From assembly GCA_023129715.1 (NCBI GenBank), contig JAGMBO010000040.1:1-64000 (forward strand): DNA of 64,000 nt. The letters are read 5' to 3'. The translations under genes were made by a program, and so were the position numbers. The notes beneath the pieces were generated by a model. It was not told the origin of the DNA. It saw only the letters and a program-made list of their open reading frames with translations, and made no database searches. Position 1 is the stretch's first letter; the number at the start of each line of letters is the position of its first letter. Below, in pieces: positions 37,740 through 47,554 of the stretch. Source of the DNA: Candidatus Eiseniibacteriota bacterium (GTDB lineage: Bacteria; Eisenbacteria; RBG-16-71-46; CAIMUX01; WJJG01).

Positions 37740-39133
37740 TACTTGACCGCCTTCGTACCGGACACGGGAGCAAGCAGCGCATCCAGTGTCACGGGAACCA
37801 CCGGAGGCAATGCCACACCCCGTGCCGCTGCCTCGGGATCTTTGAGCCCCGACCCCGTCACCAGCAGTACGATCGAGCTGGCCGGATCGAGCAGCCCCTG
37901 ATGAACCGCGGCTAGTGCCCCGGCCAGCGCCGCGGCGCCGGCCGGTTCAGCGAAGACACCGCTCTCGCGAGCGAGCAGGCCGACCGCATCCAGGATCTCC
38001 TCGTCGCTGACGGTCACCCCGGCGCCCCGTGTCCGTTGCAGCGCCGCCAAGGCCCAGCGACCGTTGGCCGGCGCGGCGACCCGAATCGAGTCGGCGATCG
38101 TCTCGGCCCGCTCGAGGGGACGGACGGTCCCGCGATCCTCATGCGGTACACGATCGCCTGTCCCGGCTCCTGCATGGGAAGCCGTCTCGGCGGCCGCTCG
38201 GGTTGCTCCCTCGACGCGCGCTCGGGTCGCCCCTTCGGTCCGCCCCGCCTTCTCGGATTCCCGATAGGCGGCCACCACCGCCGCACTGCCCGCGGCTTGC
38301 ACGGCGATCAGGCGTGGCTGGCGCGCGATCAAGCCAAAGCGCTCGAGGTCGGCGAAGCCCTTCTCGACGCCGGCCAAAATGACCCCATCCCCCACGGGAA
38401 CCACCACCGCATCCGGCACCTCCCCACCGAGCTGCTCCCAGATCTCGAAGGCAACGGTCTTCTTGCCTTCGATCGTGTAGGGATTGTAGGCCGTCGAGCG
38501 ATTGTACCAGCCAAGGTCATCGCCGGCCTGCAGACAGAGGCCGAAGGCGTCGTCGTAAGTGCCATCGATCCGGACGACCTGGGCGCCATACTGGAGCATC
38601 TGGACCAATTTAACTGTCGGCGCCGCGGCCGGCACCAGAATGACCGCTTCCAGCCCGCTCGCCGCGCACATCCCGGCCAGCGCCGTCGCGGCATTGCCCG
38701 TCGAGGCGGTCGCAATCGTCCGGTGTTCTTTCTCGCGCGCCTTGGCAACGACTAAGCTGGACGCCCGATCCTTGAGCGAACCTGTCGGCAACCGGGTGTC
38801 GTCCTTCAGATACAGGCGCGGCATGCGGATCTGCGCGCGCAGACGTGCCGGACCCAGCAGGGGCGTCGGTCCAACCGGCAGGTCGGGCAGCAGGGAGACA
38901 TCCGCGAGCGGCAGCAGCCCGGCATACCGGCGCTGGTCGGGAGGCCGCGGTTCGGAATGACTTCCAGACTTCAGACCGGGAAAATCCCCCGGATCGTCGA
39001 ACTCGACCCGCAGGACCCCGCAGAGACATTTTCCCGGCGTCCAGGCGGCGAAGCACTCGGGACAAGTGTAGTCGACCTGCGCGGGATCGTAGACCCGAGC
39101 GCAGTCGGTACAGATCAGCCGGTAGCCCTCCAT
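37739..39133 (-). CDS. thrC: threonine synthase (PLP-dependent, zinc-ribbon N-terminus)
   Basis: CxxC pairs at N-terminus, LKDDTRLPTGSLKDRASSLVVAKA, TASTGNAATALAGMCAASG, VVPVGDGVILAGVEKGF, LLVTGSGLKD. Confidence 0.85.
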   Translation of the reverse strand: MEGYRLICTDCARVYDPAQVDYTCPECFAAWTPGKCLCGVLRVEFDDPGDFPGLKSGSHSEPRPPDQRRYAGLLPLADVSLLPDLPVGPTPLLGPARLRAQIRMPRLYLKDDTRLPTGSLKDRASSLVVAKAREKEHRTIATASTGNAATALAGMCAASGLEAVILVPAAAPTVKLVQMLQYGAQVVRIDGTYDDAFGLCLQAGDDLGWYNRSTAYNPYTIEGKKTVAFEIWEQLGGEVPDAVVVPVGDGVILAGVEKGFADLERFGLIARQPRLIAVQAAGSAAVVAAYRESEKAGRTEGATRARVEGATRAAAETASHAGAGTGDRVPHEDRGTVRPLERAETIADSIRVAAPANGRWALAALQRTRGAGVTVSDEEILDAVGLLARESGVFAEPAGAAALAGALAAVHQGLLDPASSIVLLVTGSGLKDPEAAARGVALPPVVPVTLDALLAPVSGTKAVK

Positions 39134-40653
39134 CAGAAGCGCTCCCAGAGCGCCCGGGCCTGCTCGCGAGCGCGCGCGCTCAATTCGGCAGTATCGATCG
39201 TCAGCAGCTCTCGGTCACGCATCAACACGCGACCTGCCACGACGGTCGAGGCCACGTGGCGCGCATCGAAGCCGAAGACGAGATGGGCAAAGAGATTCTC
39301 TGCCTCCAGTGGTGTCGGCGGATCATAGTCGAGCACGACGAGATCGGCCGCCGCACCCTGCGCCAGCACCCCGAGCGAATGTCCAAAGAGGCGTGAGGCG
39401 AGCCGCGCATTGTGCGTCCAGAGCATTGCCGGAACCTCGGCCCATCCGGCGCGCGGATCCCCCCGAGCATGCCGCTGCAGCAGGAATGCCGCGCGAGCAG
39501 CGGCGAACATGTCGCTGTGCATCCCATCGGTGCCCAGTCCGACACACACGTTGTGCTCGAGAAGCTCGGGGATCGGCGCATAGCCGACCGCGTTGTTCAT
39601 GTTCGACTCAGGGTTGTGAACAACGAACGTTCCGGTGGCCGCGAGCAACTCGATCTCACGGCGGTCGACATGCACGCAGTGCACCGCCAAGGCATTCTCG
39701 GTCAGCGCCCCATGGCGCCAGAGCCGCTCGACCGGACGCTCACGGAAATGCTCGAGACTGTGCTCGACATCGGCGCGATCCTCGGCAACGTGCAGATGAA
39801 GGCGGATGTCTTCCTCACGCGCGACGGCGACACACTGCTCGAGCGTCTCTTCGGAGACCGTGAAGAGCGCGTGAACGCCGACGTGGGCGGCGATGCGGTC
39901 AGCGGGCTCTGCCGCCAGCGCCCGGGCGAAACGGCGATTCTCGACAATCCCCGCCCGCGCCAGCTCGCGTCCATTGCGGTCACTGACCTCGTAGCAGAGC
40001 GCGGCCCGCAGACCGGCCTCGTCGACTGCGGTGCGGATCAGATCGAGACTGCCCTCGCAGGCATGCGGGGAGGCGTGGTGATCGATGACCGTCGTCGTGC
40101 CGCAGCGGATGCATTCGGCCAGGCCCAGGAGGGCGCTCGTGCGAATGTCCTCCGGACCCAGCGCGCTGTCGATCCGCCACCAGAGCCGCTCGAGAATCTG
40201 GACGAAGCTCTCGGCCGGCTCCCCGCCCAAGGAGACGCCCCGCGCCAGAGCGGAATAGAAGTGCATGTGGGCATTGATCTGCCCCGGCATGATTAGCCCG
40301 CCGCGGGTATCGAGGAGTCCTGGCGGTCCGGCGGCATCCTCACTCGCGCGGGTGCTCGCGCGGCTGAGTGTGGCATACGGCCCGACCCGCGCGATGTGGC
40401 CGCCGCGTACGAGCACACCCCCCTCCGGCAGGATCCCCTCCGGGGTCACGACATAGCCGGGTCCCACCAGCAGGGTGGCGGTCTCGTCCTGGCCCGACGG
40501 ACCAGGATCCTGTGGTGACTCAGCCCCCAAAGACACCTCCCTGCTCAGGGCCCAATCGATTCCCTGTGCTGCTCTCCACCCGTGCAGCCCCAGCGCCCGA
40601 TGTCGTGAGACCCTACGCCACCAGCCGGCGGTGGTCCAGTCGCCGCCGCGCAT
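39133..40653 (-). CDS. ssnA: SsnA-like amidohydrolase (ATZ/TRZ superfamily)
   Basis: GQINAHMHFYSALARG, LERLWWRIDSAL, VIDHHASPHACEGS, ALCYEVSDRNG, LHLHVAED, GLGTDGMHSDMFAAAR. Confidence 0.8.
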   Translation of the reverse strand: MRGGDWTTAGWWRRVSRHRALGLHGWRAAQGIDWALSREVSLGAESPQDPGPSGQDETATLLVGPGYVVTPEGILPEGGVLVRGGHIARVGPYATLSRASTRASEDAAGPPGLLDTRGGLIMPGQINAHMHFYSALARGVSLGGEPAESFVQILERLWWRIDSALGPEDIRTSALLGLAECIRCGTTTVIDHHASPHACEGSLDLIRTAVDEAGLRAALCYEVSDRNGRELARAGIVENRRFARALAAEPADRIAAHVGVHALFTVSEETLEQCVAVAREEDIRLHLHVAEDRADVEHSLEHFRERPVERLWRHGALTENALAVHCVHVDRREIELLAATGTFVVHNPESNMNNAVGYAPIPELLEHNVCVGLGTDGMHSDMFAAARAAFLLQRHARGDPRAGWAEVPAMLWTHNARLASRLFGHSLGVLAQGAAADLVVLDYDPPTPLEAENLFAHLVFGFDARHVASTVVAGRVLMRDRELLTIDTAELSARAREQARALWERF

Positions 40654-40725
40654 GGCATCCAACTGTCTCCGGCTCTGCCGGATAGCAAGATGAACCAAAT
40701 GGGCCCGGTGGGGTATCAGGGACTT

Positions 40726-40766
40726 CGTTGGGCGCGTTGGGCGCGTTGGGCGCGTTGGGCGCGTTG
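40726..40766. repeat. 9-nt tandem repeat (CGTTGGGCG), about 4.5 copies
   Basis: CGTTGGGCG x4 then CGTTG. Confidence 0.9.
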
Positions 40767-40880
40767 ACTCGCAGATTCGCGAGGAGGGCCCAGGATGCCC
40801 GAGGCGCCCGGGCAGGACACGTCGTTCGCCGTCGGGCCAGGCGGGTGTCGCCCCCGGGCAGGCATCACAGGTGGTGCGGG

Positions 40881-41123
40881 ATGATCGCATCCGATAGGAA
40901 GCAGATGGCACGCAGCGAAAGGAAGGGATTCGTGAAGGATCTCCTGATCGTCGGACTGGTTGTCGGCGGTTGGTTCTTGCTCCAAGCCTACATCTTGCCC
41001 AAGCTGGGCATCTCCACCTGACTGAAAGGGGCTTGCCAGGTGGCAAGCGAGAACCCCGCCGCCCAAAAGCAGCAGCCCGCGGAAGAAGAGTCGTCTGCTG
41101 AAAAGCAGGGCACCGCTCGCTAG
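40881..41123 (+). CDS. candidate selenoprotein: small membrane protein with Sec encoded by TGA at 41019-41021
   Basis: MIASDRKQMARSERKGFVKDLLIVGLVVGGWFLLQAYILPKLGIST-U-LKGACQVASENPAAQKQQPAEEESSAEKQGTAR, ending at TAG 41121; TGA followed by a bSECIS-like hairpin. Start may be 40905. Confidence 0.6.
41019..41057 (+). promoter_or_regulatory. candidate bacterial SECIS element
   Basis: UGA CUGAAAGGG GCUUGCC AGGU GGCAAGC GAGAACCCC: perfect 7-bp stem, G in second loop position, loop begins 16 nt after UGA. Confidence 0.6.
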
Positions 41124-41232
41124 ACTCCTCGCGTGTAGCGCCGGTCCCCGGGCAACGCCCTCGCCCTGTCGGCACCAGCGTGACGGCGGTATCGAGAAGG
41201 TCTTGGGATCGGCCGGACGGATCTCTCAATCG

Positions 41233-42360
41233 ATGAGACAACGGCAAGGGGGGTGGCGAGTGACTCCGGGCCTGCTCTTCTCTCCCATTCAGATTGGATC
41301 GATGGCCCTGCGCAATCGCCTGGTCCGCTCGGCCACCGCCGAGAAGCTCTGTCTTCCCGATGGCCGCCCCGAGGAGCGCACCTTCGATATCTACCGGCGA
41401 CTTGCCCACGGCGGAATCGGCCTGATCATCAGCGGGCATGCCTATGTCGATCCTAGGGGCAAGTGTCATGCGCAGATGATGGGCGCCTACGACGATGCGC
41501 TCACCCCCGCGCTGGCGCGCCTCGCCGAATGCGCTCACAAGGACGGGGCAAGGATCGCCCTGCAGATCAATCATGGCGGGCGGGCCTGCGATCCAGCAGT
41601 CGTCGACGAGCCGGTGGCGCCCTCACCGGTCGCGGCGGAGAACCGTCCCGTCCCGCGAGAACTGACTCCCACGGAGATCTCCGAGCTGACGGCAGCCTTC
41701 GGCCGGGCAGCCGGCCGGGCCCGCGCGGCCGGGTTCGATGCCGTTCAGATTCACGCCGCGCATGGCTATCTGATCGGGCAGTTCCTCTCTCCCCTCGTCA
41801 ATCACCGCACGGATCACTACGGCGGTTCCCTGGAGAACCGTGCCCGCTTCCTGCACGAGGTCGCCCGGTCCGTACGCCGCGCGGTCGGAGTGGGTTTCCC
41901 CGTACTGGTCAAGCTGGGCGTGAGCGATCACACCGAGGGTGGCCTGACGGTCGCGGAGGGCGCCGAGGTGGCGGGCTGGCTCGCCGACTGGGGCATCGAT
42001 GCGATCGAGACGAGCGCCGGGCTACAGGGCGCGGTGCAAACACGCATCACCCGCCCGCAACGCGAAGCCTATTTGCTCGAATCGGCGCGCGCGGTGCGGC
42101 ACTATTCACCGCTTCCGATCATCCTGGTCGGCGGCTTGCGCTCGCGGCCGGTGATGGAGCAACTGCTCGCCGAGGAGGGCATCGATCTCGTCTCGCTCTC
42201 CCGCCCCCTGATCCGCGAACCCGACCTGCCGCGCAAGCTGGAGAATGACCCGGAAGGCCGCGCGGAGTGCGTCTCCTGCAATCGTTGCTGGCCACGAACG
42301 CCGGGTGAGGGGATCGCCTGCAAGCGCAAACAAGGCGAGATGGGCACCCCAACTGCCTGA
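41233..42360 (+). CDS. NADH:flavin oxidoreductase (Old Yellow Enzyme family)
   Basis: LLFSPIQIGSMALRNRLVRSATAE, FDAVQIHAAHGYLIGQFLSPLVNHRTDHYGGSLENRARF, ILVGGLRS, CVSCNRCWP. Confidence 0.92.
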   Translation: MRQRQGGWRVTPGLLFSPIQIGSMALRNRLVRSATAEKLCLPDGRPEERTFDIYRRLAHGGIGLIISGHAYVDPRGKCHAQMMGAYDDALTPALARLAECAHKDGARIALQINHGGRACDPAVVDEPVAPSPVAAENRPVPRELTPTEISELTAAFGRAAGRARAAGFDAVQIHAAHGYLIGQFLSPLVNHRTDHYGGSLENRARFLHEVARSVRRAVGVGFPVLVKLGVSDHTEGGLTVAEGAEVAGWLADWGIDAIETSAGLQGAVQTRITRPQREAYLLESARAVRHYSPLPIILVGGLRSRPVMEQLLAEEGIDLVSLSRPLIREPDLPRKLENDPEGRAECVSCNRCWPRTPGEGIACKRKQGEMGTPTA

Positions 42361-42524
42361 TTCGCGGTGCAAGCATGTTGCATATCAAACCAACCCCTCC
42401 CGGCTCATGGTTCTGCCCCCCCTACACGGCCTTGATTTGATAGCATTACAGGTGGTTCCCCCTGGTGCCTGATGGTGTTCTGCGCTCAGGATGATGGATG
42501 TGCAACCGTGCCTGGGAGGCTGCC

Positions 42525-45152
42525 ATGAGATCTGTACCCTGCCGCCCGACTCGACGCCTCTCTCCCAGCCTCATCGATCACGTTGGTCTTCTGGTCCGCC
42601 TGGCCCCCGCGGCCCTTCTGGTCCCGGCGCGCCGTCCGGCCCCTACAGCCCTGCTGGTCTCAGGAACCCTCCTGCTCCTCGTGTCGGTGGCTGCAACGCC
42701 GGTGAGCGCCGCGATCTACTTCGTCAGCCCGGACGGCACGGGCGACTTCCCGACAATCAACGCGGCAACGACTCACCCCGCGGTAGTCAACGGCGATGTG
42801 ATCGCGCTCACCGACGGGACCTTCAGTGGTACGGGGAATTACAACATCGAGCTGCTCGGCAAGGCGATCACGATTCATTCCGAGAGCGGCGATCCCGAAA
42901 CCTGCATCATCGACTGCGGAGGCGTGACCGGGCAGCGCGGGTTCATTCTTGTGTCCAGCGAGAACCCCGACACGGTGATTGAAAACATCACCATCACCAA
43001 CGGAAACGTTGACACCGGATCCGCTTGGGGTGGTGCGATCTACTGCAACCCCGCCTCACCCACCATTCATAACTGCATCTTCACCAACAATACGGCACAG
43101 CGAGGAGGTGCGGTCGCCTTCATCTCCGGCTTCGCAGAAGTCAGTGACTGTATCTTCGAGGGCAACTTCGCGGATGACGGCGGCGCACTGTATATCGCCG
43201 ATGTCTCCACTCCGATGCTCACGGGCTGTACCTTCTCCGGGAATACCGCCGAGGGCGACGGCGGAGCCATCCATCTCTACTCGGCCACGGCTTTTGTGGA
43301 GAACACGACCTTTGTGGGCAACGGTGCGGAAAACGGCGGCGCTGTGTGGTGCGAGGGCTCAGGCGCTGTTTTCTACGGCTTTGACAGTCAGTTCCTCGAG
43401 AACGAGGCGGACTTCTGGGGAGGAGCGCTGTTCGTCACTCTCAACGCGCAGGCGGTCCTCTATACCTGCACGCTGGCCGGCAATTCCAGCAGGTTCACCG
43501 GAATCTGCGCGCGGCTGGTCTCCTCGACCCTCGAACTGCACGACTGCACGCTTGGCGACAACAGCAAGGAGCTATCGACCGGGTCCGCCATCAGCTTGAC
43601 AAACACGTCGTCGACTGTGGCAGAGAATACGATCATCGCAATGAACAAGGGCCAAGCGGTCGAGTGTGACGGGACCTCGAGCGCCACCTTCACCTGTTGC
43701 GATGTCTATGGCAATGCGGACGGCGACTGGATTGGCTGCATCGCCGGGCAGGAAGGCGTCGACGGAAACATCTCGGAGGATCCAGAGTTCTGCGGCGAGT
43801 TCCACCCGGAATCTCCCTACACCCTGCAGGACACCTCCCCCTGTGCCGCGGAGAACAACCCCGGATGCGGCCAGATCGGCGCCTGGCCGATCGGGTGCAC
43901 GATCATCCATGTCGAGGCGGACGGCTCGGGCGATGAGGCGACCATCCAGGCGGCGGCCGATGTCGCCGAAGATGGCGACACCGTGGAGCTGGGCAGCGGA
44001 GTCTATCAGGGCCAGGGCAACCGGCGCGTCTCGACGCTCGGGAAGGCGATCGTCATTCGCACACAGGGCCGCGGACGCCAGGGAGCGATCATCGACTGCC
44101 AGGGAACGCGGCGGGGATTCATCATCGCGAACGGCGAGGGCCCCAATACTGTCCTGCTGGGTCTGACGATCATCAACGGGTCGGGGGTCAATGGCGGGGC
44201 GGTCTTCTGTTCAACCGGAACCTCTCCGCTGATCATCGACTGCACCTTCTCCGACAACGCCGCCGACTACGGCGGCGGCGTCTGCTGCGCGTACGACGCC
44301 GCGCCGACGATCAGGGGCTGTCTCTTCGAGAGCAACCTCGCCACCGAAGGCGGTGGCCTCTACTGCGGCGGTCTCGCCGATCCGCTGGTGGAAGAGTGTA
44401 CCTTCGACGCCGACACCGCCGCCTCGGGTGGAGCCGTCTTCTGTGACGTCGGCTCTTCTCCCCGTCTCACGAATTGTACGCTGGTCAGGAACCGCTCATC
44501 GACCGGAGCCGGCGTGGCCATCAGCTTGATCGCCTTGCCAATCATCGAGAATACGATCATCGCTTTCAGCATCTCTGGCGCAGCGGTCAGTGGCTCCGGC
44601 GCTACGTTCTCTTGCAGCGACCTGTATGGCAATGCCGGCGGCGACTGGACCGGATTGATCGCGGATCAGTACGGGGTTGACGGCAACTTCTCCCTCGGCC
44701 CGCAGTTCTGCAATCTCCCCCAGGGCGATTTCCACCTCTGGAACTCCTCCCCCTGCAACCAGGTCGTTTGCGGCCTGATCGGCGCCTGGCCGATCGGGTG
44801 CACTAATCCGCAGGGGATCGATCCGGGAGGACCGGCAGACCCGGGCCCGGAGTCTCCGCTGGTGACCGCATTCTACCTGCACCCCTCCGGCGCGAACCCC
44901 TCCCGCGGTGCCACCCGGCTGGCCTTCGCCCTCCCCGGTGCGGGTACAGCGCTCCCCGTGCGCGTCCGTGTCTTCGACCCTGTCGGTCGCCTGGTGCGCT
45001 GCCTGCTCGACGATCGTCTCCCGCCCGGCCACTACGAGGCCTCCTGGGACGGCACGCGAATCGACGGGACACCAGCGGGCAGCGGTGTATACTTCGTTCG
45101 CCTGGAGACTGGGGATCGCAGACTGCTCACTCGCGTGCTCGTGATGCGCTGA
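42525..45152 (+). CDS. Pmp-like right-handed beta-helix surface protein with FlgD-like C-terminal module (paralogue of 24195-26513)
   Basis: NCIFTNNTAQRGGAV..., two DGTGDFPTINAA/DGSGDEATIQAA units, C-term GRLVRCLLDDRLPPGHYEASWDGTRIDGTPAGSGVYFVRL. Confidence 0.85.
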   Translation: MRSVPCRPTRRLSPSLIDHVGLLVRLAPAALLVPARRPAPTALLVSGTLLLLVSVAATPVSAAIYFVSPDGTGDFPTINAATTHPAVVNGDVIALTDGTFSGTGNYNIELLGKAITIHSESGDPETCIIDCGGVTGQRGFILVSSENPDTVIENITITNGNVDTGSAWGGAIYCNPASPTIHNCIFTNNTAQRGGAVAFISGFAEVSDCIFEGNFADDGGALYIADVSTPMLTGCTFSGNTAEGDGGAIHLYSATAFVENTTFVGNGAENGGAVWCEGSGAVFYGFDSQFLENEADFWGGALFVTLNAQAVLYTCTLAGNSSRFTGICARLVSSTLELHDCTLGDNSKELSTGSAISLTNTSSTVAENTIIAMNKGQAVECDGTSSATFTCCDVYGNADGDWIGCIAGQEGVDGNISEDPEFCGEFHPESPYTLQDTSPCAAENNPGCGQIGAWPIGCTIIHVEADGSGDEATIQAAADVAEDGDTVELGSGVYQGQGNRRVSTLGKAIVIRTQGRGRQGAIIDCQGTRRGFIIANGEGPNTVLLGLTIINGSGVNGGAVFCSTGTSPLIIDCTFSDNAADYGGGVCCAYDAAPTIRGCLFESNLATEGGGLYCGGLADPLVEECTFDADTAASGGAVFCDVGSSPRLTNCTLVRNRSSTGAGVAISLIALPIIENTIIAFSISGAAVSGSGATFSCSDLYGNAGGDWTGLIADQYGVDGNFSLGPQFCNLPQGDFHLWNSSPCNQVVCGLIGAWPIGCTNPQGIDPGGPADPGPESPLVTAFYLHPSGANPSRGATRLAFALPGAGTALPVRVRVFDPVGRLVRCLLDDRLPPGHYEASWDGTRIDGTPAGSGVYFVRLETGDRRLLTRVLVMR

Positions 45153-45175
45153 CCCCACGGGGAGGGACTGGCCCG

Positions 45176-47554
45176 ATGACGGATGAGCGCACGCTGATCT
45201 CTCCCGAACCGAATGAATCTCCTCAGACGATCGCGGGCTACCGGATCATCCGCCAGCTCGGCGCCGGGGGCATGGGCGTCGTCTACGAGGCGGAGCAGCG
45301 CAGCCCCCAACGCCTGGTCGCCCTGAAAGTCATCCGCGGCGGCGCCTACATCGATGAGCACCAGGTCAAGCTCTTCCAGCGCGAGGCCCAGACCCTCGCG
45401 CGGCTCAAGCACGCGAGCATCGCCGCGATCTACGAGGCCGGGCGCACCTCCGATGGCCGCCACTTCTTCGCCATGGAACTCGCCCGGGGCGAGCATCTCG
45501 ACGAGTACCTGCGCGCGCATCCGCTGAACCCATCCCACATCCGCAGCGGGATCCGAGCGCGCCTGGCGCTCTTCCGGGAGATCTGCGAGGCGATCCATTA
45601 CGCCCACCAGCGCGGCGTCACCCACCGGGATCTCAAGCCGAGCAACATCAAGGTGATCCCCGCCGCCGACTCCGGACAACGGATCTCCGGACCGACGCCG
45701 AAGCCGCAGATCAAGATCCTCGACTTCGGTCTCGCCCGGATCACCGACACCGACATCAGTGCGACAACAGTGGTGACCGAGCGCGGCCAGATCGCCGGCA
45801 CCTTAGCCTACATGAGCCCCGAACAGGCCCGCGGGGACCCCGATGAGATCGACGTCCGCAGCGATGTCTACTCCCTAGGCGTCATGCTCTATGAGATGCT
45901 GACCAGCCGGCTGCCCTACGATGTCTCCCACGTGCCGGTCCCGGAAGCGGTGAAGCGGATCTGTGAGGCAACGCCCGAGCGGCCCAGCGGTCTGCTCCGT
46001 GAGTTGCGCGGCGATCTCGAGACTATCGTTCTGAAGGCGATCGAGAAGGAACCGGGCCGCCGCTACCAGAGCGTCCTGGGCCTCTCCGAGGACATCGAGC
46101 GCTTTCTCGCCGACCAACCGATCATGGCCCGTCCCCCGAGCGCGGTCTACCAGCTCCGCAAGCTCGTCCGGCGCCACAAGGGGGTCTTCGCCTTCGCTAC
46201 CAGCCTGCTGGTTCTGTTGACCGCCTTCGCCGTCACCATGTCGGTCATGTTCGCGACACAGCGTCGCGCCAAGGAGCGGGCGAGGCTAGAAGCGCAGAAG
46301 GCGGAGCAGGTCAGTACGTTTCTCGAGAAGATGCTCGAGTCGGTCGAGCCCGCGCAGGCGCTCGGGCGGGAGATCACCGTGCGCGAGGTGCTCGACGAAT
46401 CGGCCGAGCGAATCGAAACGGGGTTGGCCGGCCAGCCCGAGGTGCAGGCCTCGGTGCGCACGACGATCGGCAGCACCTACATGGCCCTCGGTCTCTACGA
46501 TATTGCCCAGCCGCAGCTCGAGGCCGCGCTCGCAACACAGCGCCGGGTTCTCGGAGGGCCGCATCACGATATCGCCCGGACGCTCGATGCGCTGGGCACC
46601 CTGCAATACTACCAGGGCAATTATGACGAGGCGGCTTCCCTCTTCGAGCAGGAGCTCGAGATCCGTCGCCAGGCCGCCGGCGAGAACGACCCTGGCTTCG
46701 TCCTGGCGCTCAACAACGTCGCCGCCGTCCTCTGGGCGCAGGGGAAGTATGACGAGGCCGAGCCGCGTTTCCGCGAGATCCTGCAGACCTCACGGGAGCT
46801 CTATGGCGAACGTGAGGAACAGGTCGCCGTCGCGCTCAACAATCTAGCCTCGCTGCTCAAGTACCAAGGCAAGTACGATGAGGCCGGCCCCCTCTTCCGC
46901 GAGGCGCTCGCGATCTGGCGGGGAATCCACGGCAATGAACATCCCAATGTCGCCGCCGCGACCGCCAACCTCGGCGACTTGCTCACGACCCAGGAGCGGC
47001 TCGCCGAGGCCGAGCCACTGTTGCGCGAAGTGCTGGCCATGGATCGCAAGATGCTCGGCGATGAGCACCCCGACGTGGCCACCGATCTGCACAATCTGGC
47101 CATGCTGCTCTCGCGCCAAGACAAGTGCGCCGAGGCGGAGCGCCTCTACCGGGAAGCTCTTGCGATCCGCCGTCAGGCCCTGGGTGAAGATCATCCCGAT
47201 GTCGCCTATCCCCTGCTCGGACTCGCCCTCTTGATGGTCAAGGGCGAACAGACGAAGGACGCCGAGCCGCTGCTCGTCGAGTGCCTGCGCATCCGGCGCG
47301 CGCAGCTTCCCGCAGGCGATTGGCGCACGGCCTTGACCGAGAGCACCCTGGGCCGCTGTCTGACCCTGCAGGGGCGTTACGCGGAAGCGGAGAGCTATCT
47401 GATCGAGAGCGTGCCGATCGTCCAGGCGGCTCCCACGGCAACCCGCCAACACAGGCAGCAGACGCTCGAGGACGTCATCGATCTATACAAACGTTGGGGA
47501 AAACCGGAGCGGGCGCAACCGTACCGGGAGCAACTTGCGGAACTCGACCGGTAG
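45176..47554 (+). CDS. Ser/Thr protein kinase with TM helix and C-terminal TPR array
   Basis: YRIIRQLGAGGMGVVYEAEQ, VTHRDLKPSNIKV, IKILDFGLARI, AYMSPEQARG; TPRs such as YDEAEPRFREILQ. Confidence 0.93.
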   Translation: MTDERTLISPEPNESPQTIAGYRIIRQLGAGGMGVVYEAEQRSPQRLVALKVIRGGAYIDEHQVKLFQREAQTLARLKHASIAAIYEAGRTSDGRHFFAMELARGEHLDEYLRAHPLNPSHIRSGIRARLALFREICEAIHYAHQRGVTHRDLKPSNIKVIPAADSGQRISGPTPKPQIKILDFGLARITDTDISATTVVTERGQIAGTLAYMSPEQARGDPDEIDVRSDVYSLGVMLYEMLTSRLPYDVSHVPVPEAVKRICEATPERPSGLLRELRGDLETIVLKAIEKEPGRRYQSVLGLSEDIERFLADQPIMARPPSAVYQLRKLVRRHKGVFAFATSLLVLLTAFAVTMSVMFATQRRAKERARLEAQKAEQVSTFLEKMLESVEPAQALGREITVREVLDESAERIETGLAGQPEVQASVRTTIGSTYMALGLYDIAQPQLEAALATQRRVLGGPHHDIARTLDALGTLQYYQGNYDEAASLFEQELEIRRQAAGENDPGFVLALNNVAAVLWAQGKYDEAEPRFREILQTSRELYGEREEQVAVALNNLASLLKYQGKYDEAGPLFREALAIWRGIHGNEHPNVAAATANLGDLLTTQERLAEAEPLLREVLAMDRKMLGDEHPDVATDLHNLAMLLSRQDKCAEAERLYREALAIRRQALGEDHPDVAYPLLGLALLMVKGEQTKDAEPLLVECLRIRRAQLPAGDWRTALTESTLGRCLTLQGRYAEAESYLIESVPIVQAAPTATRQHRQQTLEDVIDLYKRWGKPERAQPYREQLAELDR

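Noticed and set aside
40726-40766. 9-nt repeat giving RPT/GAL/QRA repeats in several frames
   Set aside because: Lies upstream of the supported ssnA-like start (40653) and is probably non-coding; listed only as a repeat.
42491-42982. Collagen-like GPPGPRGPSGPGAPSGPYSPAG in an alternate frame over the signal peptide of the beta-helix protein
   Set aside because: The +1 frame is the supported CDS (signal peptide plus beta-helix). The Gly-X-Y look comes from a short 9-nt-periodic GC-rich stretch.
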